From NCBI RefSeq assembly GCF_002952055.1, contig NZ_CP021255.1, positions 2,145,501-2,209,500 of the forward strand: a stretch of DNA of 64,000 bases, in the 5' to 3' direction. Below the pieces are notes generated by a model that saw only the letters and a list, made by a program, of their open reading frames with translations, was not told the origin of the DNA and searched no databases. The stretch is from Desulfobulbus oralis. Its GTDB lineage: Bacteria; Desulfobacterota; Desulfobulbia; Desulfobulbales; Desulfobulbaceae. A program made the translations under genes and the position numbers. Shown piece by piece: positions 35,934-44,485 of this stretch (position 1 is its first letter; every line of letters starts with the position of its first letter).

Positions 35934-35980
35934 CTGTTTAAACCATACCCTCTACATATTTTATGCTACCTTTATAGAAG

Positions 35981-37627
35981 TTATCTAGCATAATTAAATA
36001 TCCATTGCGCTTTCAAAAGAGAATCTGTCCATATAATTTTATTCGAATATTCAGGATATTCATTCTCAAATAAATTCTTTAAAGAATTATGCATAGATCC
36101 ATTTCTCTGGACTATCAAAGCTCCAGCATATCCAGCTCTCATGGCTCCCAACCCATCACGCCATACACTATCTCCAATCATCAATAAATCATCTGGATTT
36201 AGAGATAACCTATCTGCGACATCCAAAAAACCTCTGGCGGCAGGTTTAGGAGATGATATCTCTTCTGTAAGAATAATTGATTTGAATTTAAAATATTTTG
36301 GCAATCGTTCTATTTTTTGCCACTGTGAATTTGCAGGGTTATCGGTTATTAAAGCGGTCGGTATGCCAAGGTCTAGAAGTTTCTGAAAAAAAACTTCTGC
36401 ATCTTGATGCAAAAAAAGGTTATCTGGATGAGCATTATGCCACATGGAAATTAAAATTTCTGAAAGATTACTTGGTAACCCAGCTCTATAAAGAGCAATA
36501 TCGATCAGTTTGTTCCATGGACCTTCATCAATAAGGCGTAATGCTTCTTCTTGAAAGAGTTTTACGGATGCATTATCAATATTTTTTTTAATTTTTTCTA
36601 ACGTAATTTTAAGTTTTTCGTGCATCCATCTTTTTTGACATATTAATATTTCATCAAGATCAAAAACAATTCCCTTGATTTGTTGATTAAATTTAGGAAT
36701 AAAGCTTTCATGCAAAGTACGAACAACGTATCCAGAACGTGCCGGCTTAAAATTTCGGTTGCCATGAAGAAGAAAATCTACCAAATTTACCCCTGCAGCC
36801 AAAGCACACACTGATGATGTCCCGGGTCGCGGATTTATATCACTCAACCAAATGGAGCTATCTAATTCTTCAAGAAACTGCACATTGAATAATCCATACC
36901 AACCATTTTTTATAAGCCAATTCGCCGTTGCAGCCACTAATTGTTCCAGCTCAGGATGATTATCAATTTCACTCACCACGGCAAATCCTCCCGTCGTCCG
37001 AAGCCGGCGTCGGCAAACTACAGGAGAACAATCGCCTTTTTCTCCTAAAGCAAAATCAACAGACCATTCCGTAAAACACGACAATTCACGTTGCCACAAA
37101 TATTCTCTCTCCTTTTCCTTTTGTACATTTTCACAATATTGCTGCCTATGGGCAAGCCGTAACAATCCTGTCCCTCCCCAACCTCGAATTGGTTTGCCCA
37201 ACAGAGGATAAGAAAAGTCATGTTGCATAGGATCTTCTGGAGGTAAAATTGGCAATCCGGCCGACTGTGCCGCAAGCGTAGTTTGTAATTTATCGCTCAA
37301 TAGGTCAACAAGGCTTGGCTTGCTAGAAAACACTTTTATCCCCAAAGTCTCCAATTCTACCCGTAGTCTGGATAAAATGGGCAGATCGTACATGGTAGTT
37401 GGGAAGAGAGCTTTAACAGAGTATTTGTTAATTAGAGCAATTAAAGAATTTCGAAAATCTTCGGCATATTTTACCTCAGGCATTACATGAAAAATATCGG
37501 CTTCAAATCGATTTAAGCTTTCAGGAATACTATCAGCAATTATAACACACCATTTGAGCGCACGTAGACTTCTCAAAACAGAGAGCCCTTGAAAACCACC
37601 TCCACCTACAACAATAGCATTCTTCAT
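35981..37627 (-). CDS. ATP-grasp enzyme fused to a HAD-type phosphatase
   Basis: A 548-residue fusion in one AT-rich ORF. Residues ~1-320 are an ATP-grasp enzyme related to carbamoyl-phosphate-synthase-like ligases: a pre-ATP-grasp fold (AIVVGGGGFQGLSVLRSL), a nucleotide region (SYPLLGKPIRGWGGTGLLRL) and the metal-binding DINPRPGTSS. Residues ~325-540 are a HAD hydrolase: GIVFDLDEILIC (an altered DxDxT/V nucleophile motif), TALITDNPANS and the motif-IV region LLMIGDSVWRDGLGAMRAGY. ATP-grasp ligases form an acyl-phosphate and join it to an amine or thiol; a phosphatase on the same chain is uncommon and suggests a two-step modification. It begins four bases before the stop end of the truncated methyltransferase upstream. 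Confidence 0.75.
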   Translation of the reverse strand: MKNAIVVGGGGFQGLSVLRSLRALKWCVIIADSIPESLNRFEADIFHVMPEVKYAEDFRNSLIALINKYSVKALFPTTMYDLPILSRLRVELETLGIKVFSSKPSLVDLLSDKLQTTLAAQSAGLPILPPEDPMQHDFSYPLLGKPIRGWGGTGLLRLAHRQQYCENVQKEKEREYLWQRELSCFTEWSVDFALGEKGDCSPVVCRRRLRTTGGFAVVSEIDNHPELEQLVAATANWLIKNGWYGLFNVQFLEELDSSIWLSDINPRPGTSSVCALAAGVNLVDFLLHGNRNFKPARSGYVVRTLHESFIPKFNQQIKGIVFDLDEILICQKRWMHEKLKITLEKIKKNIDNASVKLFQEEALRLIDEGPWNKLIDIALYRAGLPSNLSEILISMWHNAHPDNLFLHQDAEVFFQKLLDLGIPTALITDNPANSQWQKIERLPKYFKFKSIILTEEISSPKPAARGFLDVADRLSLNPDDLLMIGDSVWRDGLGAMRAGYAGALIVQRNGSMHNSLKNLFENEYPEYSNKIIWTDSLLKAQWIFNYAR

Positions 37628-37630
37628 TAT

Positions 37631-37905
37631 TTATTTCTCTGGTATGCAAATCTCAACATAAAGGCAGTAAGCATATCGTGGGGATAAATCACCAGAATGG
37701 ACAAGAACATTCCAAACCGTTTCTGAAAGATTTAATGAACTAATTTGCGATGTTGCAAAAGGTTTAAGCATCAATCCTTCTTCTTTTGTTATAATCAGTC
37801 CAGATTTTTCAAATATAGAGCGAAAAGTATCTCTATCAAAATAACGTTTATGGCCGAGTTTAATATCCCATTCATTTAATGTCTCTTTCTGGGAATGGGA
37901 GAAAA
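37631..37905 (-). pseudogene. 3' fragment of a methyltransferase
   Basis: The C-terminal ~90 residues of a class-I SAM methyltransferase: SQKETLNEWDIKLGHKRYFDRDTF..IFEKSGL, which fits the post-motif-III region of glycan methyltransferases, ending at 37631. Its 5' part is replaced near 37905 by an IS200-type transposase fragment read on the other strand. An open frame continues to 38011 only because the transposase sequence happens to stay open. It ends four bases before the ATP-grasp-HAD start and was probably cotranscribed with it. Dead. Confidence 0.6.
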
Positions 37906-38153
37906 TCCCTCGCCTTGAGGCGAAGACTTCAGTACATCTGTTTGTTTCGCTTCCTCCACAGATTTCTGTGAGTAAATTGGTTGGCCGCATAAAAGGGAAA
38001 ACCTCACGCAAGCTGCTTGCAGAAAACCGACGTTTGTCCGGGCAATTTTGGGGCCGTCATCTGTGGGGTCGCGGATATTTTGCCGCCAGTTCAGGCAATG
38101 TCACAGACGATGTCATCATGCAATATATTGCAGAGGGTCAGATCTTTGCTTGA
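37905..38153 (+). pseudogene. IS200/IS605-type TnpA 3' fragment
   Basis: The plus strand codes VHLFVSLPPQISVSKLVGRI, KGKTSRKLLAEN, then QFWGRHLWGRGYFAASSGNV and TDDVIMQYIAEG, the C-terminal two-thirds of a Y1 (HUH) transposase; the VHLF stretch is where the HUH motif should lie, with one histidine altered. There is no start codon. A CACCGG/CCGGTG hairpin at 38173-38190 follows, the type of structure such elements carry at their right end. Its insertion probably cut the methyltransferase gene. Confidence 0.65.
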
Positions 38154-38172
38154 CTCTTGCCAATGAAAAGCT

Positions 38173-38190
38173 CACCGGCTTCGCCCGGTG
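38173..38190. repeat. Hairpin at right end of the IS200-type fragment
   Basis: CACCGG and CCGGTG pair around a six-base loop 20 bases after the tnpA stop. IS200/IS605 ends are recognised as such hairpins. Confidence 0.45.
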
Positions 38191-38280
38191 TGGCGGCTGA
38201 TTGGCGTTTATTTTTTATTCAGAAAATCATCAGGCGAAATACCGGCCTGCTTGAGAATTGCACGAAGAGTGCCTTCCCAG

Positions 38281-38453
38281 CCCGTTGAAAAAGTCTTCAG
38301 GTAAGGCATAATGGTGCACAGGCGATCAAAGTTTGTCGAGGAGGCAGTATGAGTCCTGGCCGGAGGCAGGCAGAGCAGAAGAGCATGTGGCTGATCTATG
38401 ATCAGCTGCCCCAGAGTCAGGGGCATGTCTTTTACGAGCGGCTGGTACTTTGA
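38281..38453 (+). pseudogene. 5' fragment of an unidentified-family transposase
   Basis: From ATG at 38349 the frame codes [20 protein letters not shown] followed by [12 protein letters not shown], the N-terminal pattern (W..YDQLP.SPGH.FY..L) of a DDE transposase group close to IS1182/IS5. After 34 residues it runs directly into RHS-core sequence in another frame and stops. Upstream at 38281-38293 CCCGTTGAAAAAG matches the ends of the MITE-like element at 44151-44282 and could be the terminal repeat of this IS. I am only moderately sure of the family. Confidence 0.4.
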
Positions 38454-39052
38454 CACCGAGACCGGGCTGCACTACAACTGGAACAGAAACTACGATCCGG
38501 AGACCGGAAGATACCTCTCACCAGATCCCATCGGCCTCGATGGTGGACTCAACCTCTATGCCTATGAGGAAAATGATCCGGTGAATTGGGTGGATCCATG
38601 GGGACTTTTTTCGGTATTTGATTTATGGCCAGGACATCCCGAATATGAAGGAAGTCCTTTAGGTTGTGAAAGATTTTGCAAAGACAGAGGAGAATACTAC
38701 GACGTTTATATCCCTGCACCTAATGGGAAGGCGGGTGGTCTTTGTAAATGTAAAAATGTGAAGATCAATATGAAAATCCTGGCCATCATGATCCTTCTAA
38801 TTCTGGCCCTAACCAGTACAACAAGAAAAAAAGTGTTTTACCTGAGAACCATGAAGAACTTTGGCAACAAAGTCAACGATGATTGGATGGAAATAGGTGG
38901 ACAAAAATAGGTGAAGGGAAAAAAGCTGAATATTATAGATTTTTAAATGATGGTAATGGTAATTATCATTGGGGCGGCTCTACAAATGGTATGACAAAAT
39001 CAGGAAATCCAAATAGGATCAAACTTCAAGATGTTCCAGAAAATATCCGATA
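38443..39052 (+). pseudogene. RHS-core C-terminus with broken toxin tip
   Basis: [40 protein letters not shown] and [12 protein letters not shown] are the end of an RHS repeat core. The N-terminal cage part (normally >1000 residues) is gone. The toxin tip needs a frame change near 38755: one frame then codes [38 protein letters not shown], an in-frame TGA at 38880, and [31 protein letters not shown] to a stop at 39052. The HHDP start and final NGN.HW..STNG pattern resemble known polymorphic-toxin nuclease-type domains. The tip is disrupted at least twice. Confidence 0.6.
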
Positions 39053-39062
39053 ATTTAATTAT

Positions 39063-39545
39063 ATGAGTGATTTCGTATGTATTGGCAATAAAAGTCAATT
39101 TGCCATTGAATATGTGATATGCGAGAAAACTCCTTATTTAATGGGAAGAATGTGTCTTTGGGTTAATGATTTATATATTGGAAACATAGAAGAAGATGTT
39201 ATGCTCTTGACAGTAAAGCATTATTTTTACGTAAAAATGTCTCAGCCAGAGCATTTAAGGAGAAATGAATTCAAATTAATGAAACCTGAAGAAGTGTATA
39301 GGTACATCTATGATGTGGAATATGATCATACGCGATATTTATTAAATATATGCGAGTCTTTTGATGATTTTTCTACAGTAATCTATATTCTTGAGGGTAA
39401 TGTAAATTTAATCTGGAAATTATATGAAGATGCATCGAACAAATACCCTGAATATCCGTTGGGCCTAAATTCTTCAAGTATTGATTTTGATCATTTTAGC
39501 AACGTTGTTAATCAATTTATATCTGACATTAATGTGCTAACATGA
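39063..39545 (+). CDS. Immunity protein, probable Imm42-like
   Basis: A 160-residue acidic, AT-rich cytoplasmic protein starting MSDFVCIGNKSQFAIEYVIC. It begins ten bases after the toxin-tip stop. The beginning (F.IG....FAIEY, MGRMCLWVNDLYIGNIEED) resembles the Imm42 family of polymorphic-toxin immunity proteins; I base this on remembered family features, so the family number may be wrong. The location straight after an RHS toxin makes an immunity role likely. Since the toxin is broken, this is an orphan immunity gene that may protect against related strains. Confidence 0.6.
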   Translation: MSDFVCIGNKSQFAIEYVICEKTPYLMGRMCLWVNDLYIGNIEEDVMLLTVKHYFYVKMSQPEHLRRNEFKLMKPEEVYRYIYDVEYDHTRYLLNICESFDDFSTVIYILEGNVNLIWKLYEDASNKYPEYPLGLNSSSIDFDHFSNVVNQFISDINVLT

Positions 39546-39577
39546 ATTGCTTGTGAGGTCATGAAGCGGGGTCGGAC

Positions 39578-40847
39578 CACTGCTGTCCCACTAAATTTGG
39601 AATAGCGATAACTGGTTGTTATTTAATGGTATTTTTTGTTTTTCCGGACAAAAAGTTTGTCTAAATCTCGCCGTTCAAACAGGTTGAGCTGAAGAAGCCG
39701 CAAAATCTGCAAGATAGACTGCCCCAGGCGGCTCTGAAATTTGGTGAACGCCACCAGAAGATACGCGCACAAGGCAATCCACAGTTGCGTCCGAACCGCG
39801 TTCATGCTGGTGCCCACGAAGCTCTTCACTTTCAGGTGTTGCTTGATCCACTTGAAAAAGAGTTCCACCTGCCACCGCTCCTTGTACAGCGCCGCCACTG
39901 TGGTAGCCGGAATCCCAGGCGCATTGGTCAAAAACTCGTATTCCTCGCCTGTAGACTCATCCAGAAAGCGCACCTTGCACAACGTGCCTTTCACGCCTTT
40001 GAGCTGGATTTTCCTGTCTTCCAGTACGCCAGGACTTTTGCGCCCTCGACGTTTCGCGCCAGGATGAATCACTGCCCCGTGCTTCAGCCGCGTCACGAAA
40101 CGACCGCCTTCCTCCGTCAGTTCCTGGTACCACTGGTAGTCCGTGTAGCCGCGATCAAAGACCACCCATGAGCCTCGGGGCAGACTCAGTTTTCGGGCCA
40201 TGTTGATCTCATGAACCTTCCCTGTCGTCATGTCCACAAAATCGGGAAGCTAGCCGTCCGCGGAGACACCCACCTGCATTTTCACCGCGCCTTTGCCGGT
40301 GCGGCAGCTGGCCCGGGAGAACAGCGACAGCGGCAGTTCAATCACCGTGGCGTCAAGCAGATAGACCTTACTGCCGTCCTTGAAGTGGAACTTTTGCTTG
40401 GGTGGAGCGAACGCCTGACAACGGGCCAAAAGCGCCTGAAACACTTTCTCAAAGAGCTCCGGGGGAGTGCTTTCGTTGGCCCGTGCCAGGCTGGAACGGC
40501 TGAATGAGTCCAGGCCCAGGTGGTAGAGTTTGTGGAGTTGTGGCGAGAAAGTAGCCATTATGCCGCGCAAGCTGTCGCGCCCGGTGAGTTGCCCTGTCAT
40601 CATGACCACAAACTGTGTCCAAACGGGAACTGCCCGGCGATGCACTTTGGGCAACACCGCTCGACGGACTTGCTCAAACTCATGTCTCGGAAAAACTCTA
40701 AGCACTTGGCTCAAAATCGTGTTACAATGCTCCATGGCTTGGATCTCCTTGGTTTTAATGAACTTTTTGTAAACCCATTATAACACACCAGGGATTCCAA
40801 GCCTTCATTTTCTCTAGAAATCATTGATATTTTGCGGGACAGCAGTG
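39578..40847 (-). mobile_element. IS4-type insertion sequence with both ends
   Basis: About 1270 bases. The ends carry the inverted repeat CACTGCTGTCCC (39578-39589) and GGGACAGCAGTG (40836-40847). One transposase reading frame, interrupted by TAG, fills it on the minus strand. No clear target duplication is visible next to the repeats. It lies between the immunity gene and the ISL3 element. Confidence 0.75.
39623..40735 (-). pseudogene. IS4-family transposase with in-frame amber codon
   Basis: From ATG at 40735 the protein begins with a DUF4372-type N-domain (SQVLRVFPRHEFEQVRRAVL, TGQLTGRDSLRGIM) and has the first catalytic aspartate in VYLLDATVIELPLSLF. At 40252-40250 a TAG interrupts the frame, after which LPDFVDMTTGKVHEI, GSWVVFDRGYTDYQWYQEL (second D) and YKERWQVELFFKWIKQHLKV (the Y-(2)-R-(3)-E-(6)-K signature) continue in the same frame to 39623. 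Without suppression the DDE core is split, so the copy is probably inactive. Confidence 0.75.
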
Positions 40848-40865
40848 ACAATCAAGGCACAATCT

Positions 40866-42161
40866 GGTTCCTCGCTGTTTCATGTGGGTAGGGCAAAAGA
40901 GAGTCCCGCACCCAGGAGGTAGATCATGGCGATCAAATTCTTCGTGGACCGGTAGCCACGCGCCCGAGACCTGGCCGCCTGGATCAGGCTGTTCGTGCCT
41001 TCCAGAATGCCGTTGCTGATCCTTGAAGTGAACCAGCGCAAGATGCCGTCCCAGTGCCGTTTGATGGTCGCCGCTGCCTGTTTCATGGGTTCCAGCCGGC
41101 AGTGCGTCGCCCAGAAGTACCACCTCTTCAGGAAGGTCTCCGCCTGGCCGGGGGCCTGCTGGAACAAGTCCTGAAATGTCGTTTTCAGTTGCCAGGCCCG
41201 GGCCGTTTTCAGATTCAGCCCGGACATGGTGAGTGCCGCCAGACACTCCTGTTGCGAGGCAGGTAATTTGTCACGGTTTTTCAGCCACACATACCGGCTC
41301 TTCGCCAGCTCGGGCCGAGTCTTCGCCTCCTCGCGCCGCACCTGGTCCACCGCGTCGCCCGGCACCTTCATGATGTGGAACCGGTCAAAGGTGATGTGCG
41401 CCCCGGGGCAGTTCGCCTCCACGCCGGAAATGAACGCGGGCGACATGTTGCAACACACCTCGTTTACCTTTGCGGGATCGCGCCGTGGGCCGCAAGCTCT
41501 TCCTTGAAGCGCTGGATTGTGGCGGCATCCCGGCCCTCGGTGGCGAACAGCACCTTGTGGCTTCGCAGGCGGGCGAACACGGTGACGTAGTTGTGGCCGC
41601 GTTTGCTGGCTGTCTCGTCCACGCCAAAGGAAGCGACGTCGGCGCAGGAGATGCTCGTTCTGGCCTCCTCCACATGGTGATTCACCACGCGCCAGAGCCG
41701 GGTGTCATGCTCGCCCACATGCTTTGCCAGGCTTCGTGTTGGCATGGCCTTGGCGAGGCTCATGACCAGGGCCTCAAACAGCAGGGTGAAGCCGCTGCCT
41801 GGACGCGCCCAGGGCACGGATACCTGCTTGACGCCGCAATGGTCGCATTTGACTCGGGGCAGCTTCGCGGTCAGCCAGGCTTCGTGCTGGAAGAAGTTCA
41901 GGTGCCGCCAGCTCTTTTCCGTGGTGTCGTATGCCTTGAGGTCTGCCTGGCCGCATTGCGGACAGACAAAGACGCTGCCCCGGGGAAAGGCCAAACGAAT
42001 ATCCAGGCGCTTTTGCTCTGCGGCAAACTCGCAGGACTCCACCTGCCACGGCGGAGTCAAACCAAGGGCCATTTGGAAAAGGTCGGTGTCACGCATGGAT
42101 GAAAACCTCAAGAAGGGAAACAAGGAAAAAACACCTTGCCCACATGAAACAGCGAGGAACC
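40866..42161 (-). mobile_element. ISL3-type insertion sequence with both ends
   Basis: About 1296 bases bounded by near-perfect inverted repeats GGTTCCTCGCTGTTTCATGT.. (40866 on) and its complement ending at 42161, the sequence type expected of ISL3 ends. Only 18 bases separate it from the IS4-type element. It abuts an IS30 3' remnant at 42166, so it probably landed in or beside an IS30 copy. Confidence 0.8.
40880..42096 (-). pseudogene. ISL3-family transposase, frameshifted
   Basis: The start at 42096 gives MRDTDLFQMALGLTPPWQVE, then the zinc-finger-like FVCPQCGQADLKAYDTTEKS and VKCDHCGVKQVSV, and SFGVDETASKRGHNYVTVFA with the first catalytic residue. At about 41465-41480 the frame breaks in HGAIPQR; the other frame continues KVNEVCCNMSPAFISGVEAN, ITFDRFHIMKVP (second D) and SRISNGILEGTNSLIQAARS (catalytic E), ending at 40880. 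A two-base gain in a GCGC run would explain it. ISL3 elements do not rely on programmed frameshifting, so I call it inactive. Confidence 0.75.
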
Positions 42162-42165
42162 ACAC

Positions 42166-42222
42166 TACCAGACTCCCGCTGAGGTTTTTAATCACGCCCT
42201 CACCGGTGCATTTGCAATTTGA
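42166..42222 (+). pseudogene. IS30 transposase 3' scar
   Basis: Eighteen codons, YQTPAEVFNHALTGAFAI and stop, match the C-terminus of the IS30 relic at 34652. The upstream part is removed by the ISL3 element. Confidence 0.65.
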
Positions 42223-42319
42223 ATGCACCCAATTGCAAGTTGCAATTTACCAATAAATCGTTTCTGATTGCGTTCAGAATTGTGAAGCCGGCAATCTAAT
42301 AACAGTATGGAGAGCCAGA

Positions 42320-44149
42320 ATGAGCACATTTGATAGCACGAAAATATCCCTCGACACACTTCTTCAGGATATTTGTACTGGTAAAATACAGCTACCGGAT
42401 TTTCAGCGTGGTTGGGTTTGGGATGATGACCACATACGTGACCTTCTGGCCAGTGTCGCACGGTCTTTCCCTATTGGCGCTGTAATGTTGCTTGAAACCG
42501 GTGGTGATGTTAAATTACAGACGCGGCCATTGGAAGGATTGGAAACGGCCGCAGCCAAAGATGTCGCACCGGAAAAGCTAATCCTTGATGGTCAGCAGCG
42601 CCTGACAACCTTAAACCAAACTTTGGCACTACCTACCCCCGTGCAGACACGCACAAGCAAGGGAAAGAAGATCCGGCTGTATTATTATTTTGATATAAAT
42701 TTGGCCGTCGAATCGCCCTATGATCTAGATTCGGCAATCATCGCCGTTGATGAAAACCGTCAATTGTATAGCAACTTTGGCCGCGTGGTCTTGGATTTGT
42801 CAACACGCGAACAGGAGTGTAAGCAATTGTATTTTCCTTGTACGCAATTGATGAATTCAGACGAATGGGAAAAATGCCTGCATAGTGTGGCCCCTAAACA
42901 CTGGGACACTTACATGAAATTTCGCAGCCAGATCCCGGAATCGTTCCGCAAATACCATCTTCCGGTAATTCAATTACATAAAAACACTTCTAAGGAAGCC
43001 GTTTGCCTAGTGTTTGAAAAAGTAAATACCGGTGGTGTGCAGCTCACCGTATTCGAGTTGATTACGGCAAGCTATGCTGCAGAGGGATTCAATTTGCGTG
43101 ACGACTGGTTTGGCTCAGAATTGCGAAAAGTCGATTCCAGAAAAAAACGAATTGCAGAAAATCCACTATTGACTGGCGTGGAACCTACCGAATTTTTGCA
43201 AGCAATTACCCTTGTATATACGTGGCAGCGCAAACAGACAGATATTGAATCCGGAAAAAACGGCAATGCAGTACGTCCTGTCAGTGCCAAGCGCGCCGAC
43301 GTATTGGAACTTCCGCTTTCTGCTTGGAAAGATTGGGCAGATAAGCTGGAGCAAGGTTTCAAATTAGCCGCAAAGTTTCTGAAAAAAGAGTCCTTTTACA
43401 ACCGCAAAGAGCTGCCGTACAGCACTCAGATTGTGCCATTGGCTGCCATTTTGACGTATCTGGGGGAAAAATGGCTGGAGCCGAAAATCTATGGCAAGTT
43501 GGCTCAGTGGTTTTGGTGTGGTGTGCTTGGTGAGCTTTATGGTGGTGCAGTAGAAACGCGGATTGCAAATGACTATGAAGAGTTGATCCAATGGTTTGAA
43601 AATGACAAATCGCTACCGCGTACCGTGTTAGATGCCAACTTCCAGCCGGACCGTTTTGATACCTTACGTTCGCGTCTAAGTGCTGCCTACAAGGGAATCA
43701 ATGTGCTGGTATTGCGGGAAGGCGCGCAGGATTGGCTCTGGAAAGCAGGAATAAAAGAACTGGATCTCGACGAAGTTGCCCTTGATATTCATCATATCTT
43801 CCCACGAACTTGGTGCGAAGAGCAGGGAATAAAAAAAGAATCCTACGACTCGATTCTGAACAAAACGCCGCTGTCATACAAGGCTAATCGTAAAATTGGT
43901 GGGAATGCACCTTCCGTTTATATCCCGCGCCTTCAAGCTGAAAAGAATGTGCAACTTACTGCCGAAGAGATGAGCGAGATATTGGGCAGCCATGCGCTCG
44001 ACCCGAATCTACTTAGAGCGGATGATTACAGCGCGTTTATTAATGATCGTCGAAAGAGATTGAGCAAGCTTGTTTCAAGCGCCATGGGAAAGCCAATCGG
44101 TACAATTCCAGAAGGCGGCGAATATATTCTGAATGGTGAGGAGACTTAA
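42320..44149 (+). CDS. DUF262/HNH protein (GmrSD-like nuclease)
   Basis: A 609-residue protein. The N-terminal DUF262 (GmrS-like, ParB-fold) domain has LPDFQRGWVWDDDHIRDLLAS and KLILDGQQRLTTL. A central helical region follows. The C-terminal DUF1524/HNH nuclease motif is LDIHHIFPRTWCEEQGI near residue 490. Homologs in the GmrSD group cut DNA carrying modified, often glucosylated, cytosines (type IV restriction) in an NTP-linked way. Here both halves are one chain. The codon use is less GC-rich than the core genome, and mobile DNA lies on both sides, so it is probably a horizontally acquired defence gene. No methylase or second defence gene is adjacent. Confidence 0.8.
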   Translation: MSTFDSTKISLDTLLQDICTGKIQLPDFQRGWVWDDDHIRDLLASVARSFPIGAVMLLETGGDVKLQTRPLEGLETAAAKDVAPEKLILDGQQRLTTLNQTLALPTPVQTRTSKGKKIRLYYYFDINLAVESPYDLDSAIIAVDENRQLYSNFGRVVLDLSTREQECKQLYFPCTQLMNSDEWEKCLHSVAPKHWDTYMKFRSQIPESFRKYHLPVIQLHKNTSKEAVCLVFEKVNTGGVQLTVFELITASYAAEGFNLRDDWFGSELRKVDSRKKRIAENPLLTGVEPTEFLQAITLVYTWQRKQTDIESGKNGNAVRPVSAKRADVLELPLSAWKDWADKLEQGFKLAAKFLKKESFYNRKELPYSTQIVPLAAILTYLGEKWLEPKIYGKLAQWFWCGVLGELYGGAVETRIANDYEELIQWFENDKSLPRTVLDANFQPDRFDTLRSRLSAAYKGINVLVLREGAQDWLWKAGIKELDLDEVALDIHHIFPRTWCEEQGIKKESYDSILNKTPLSYKANRKIGGNAPSVYIPRLQAEKNVQLTAEEMSEILGSHALDPNLLRADDYSAFINDRRKRLSKLVSSAMGKPIGTIPEGGEYILNGEET

Positions 44150-44150
44150 C

Positions 44151-44282
44151 AGTCCGTTGAAGAATCCGCAATAACACACACATTTTGAGTAAAAAATTTC
44201 GTAAGGCAGATGAGCGACTCACTGATTCTGCGTCACTTAAAATTTGCAATTCCCGAAACCTGAAATATTTTTTCAACGGGAT
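44151..44282. repeat. MITE-like element with short inverted repeats
   Basis: AGTCCGTTGAAGAAT at the left and its inverted relative ATTTTTTCAACGGGAT at the right (44267-44282) bound ~130 AT-rich bases with no ORF. The repeat core CCGTTGAA.AA also occurs at 38282-38292, beside a transposase fragment. The pattern fits a non-autonomous element mobilised by that transposase. Confidence 0.4.
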
Positions 44283-44485
44283 GCTATGGGAAGAAAATTG
44301 TTCGATAAGCTGGGCTTTGGTGTTCTTGATGTGTTGCGTGGCATCTCCATCAGCATCTCCTCACTGTCCGGGAGCCAATTGCACGTTTCCTGGGATCTTC
44401 ATTCCCGACTCCTTGTTCAGTTCATGCTTTCCCCATTCTGATGTCCGGAATATGCTATCCCGGCAACTGCAGGTTTTCCGCCACA
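44283..44485. other. Intergenic, no gene seen
   Basis: About 200 bases between the MITE-like element and the 3' end of the sigma-54 activator gene. One open frame (to 44441) has no start signal or recognisable motif. Confidence 0.3.

Noticed and set aside
38208-38456. 82-residue minus-strand ORF ending ILKQAGISPDDFLNKK
   Set aside because: It crosses the transposase fragment and the RHS junction on the other strand, with no start signal; probably chance.
40250-40252. In-frame TAG in the IS4-type transposase as pyrrolysine
   Set aside because: No pyl genes in view, and mobile elements often carry dead transposases; a nonsense mutation is simpler.
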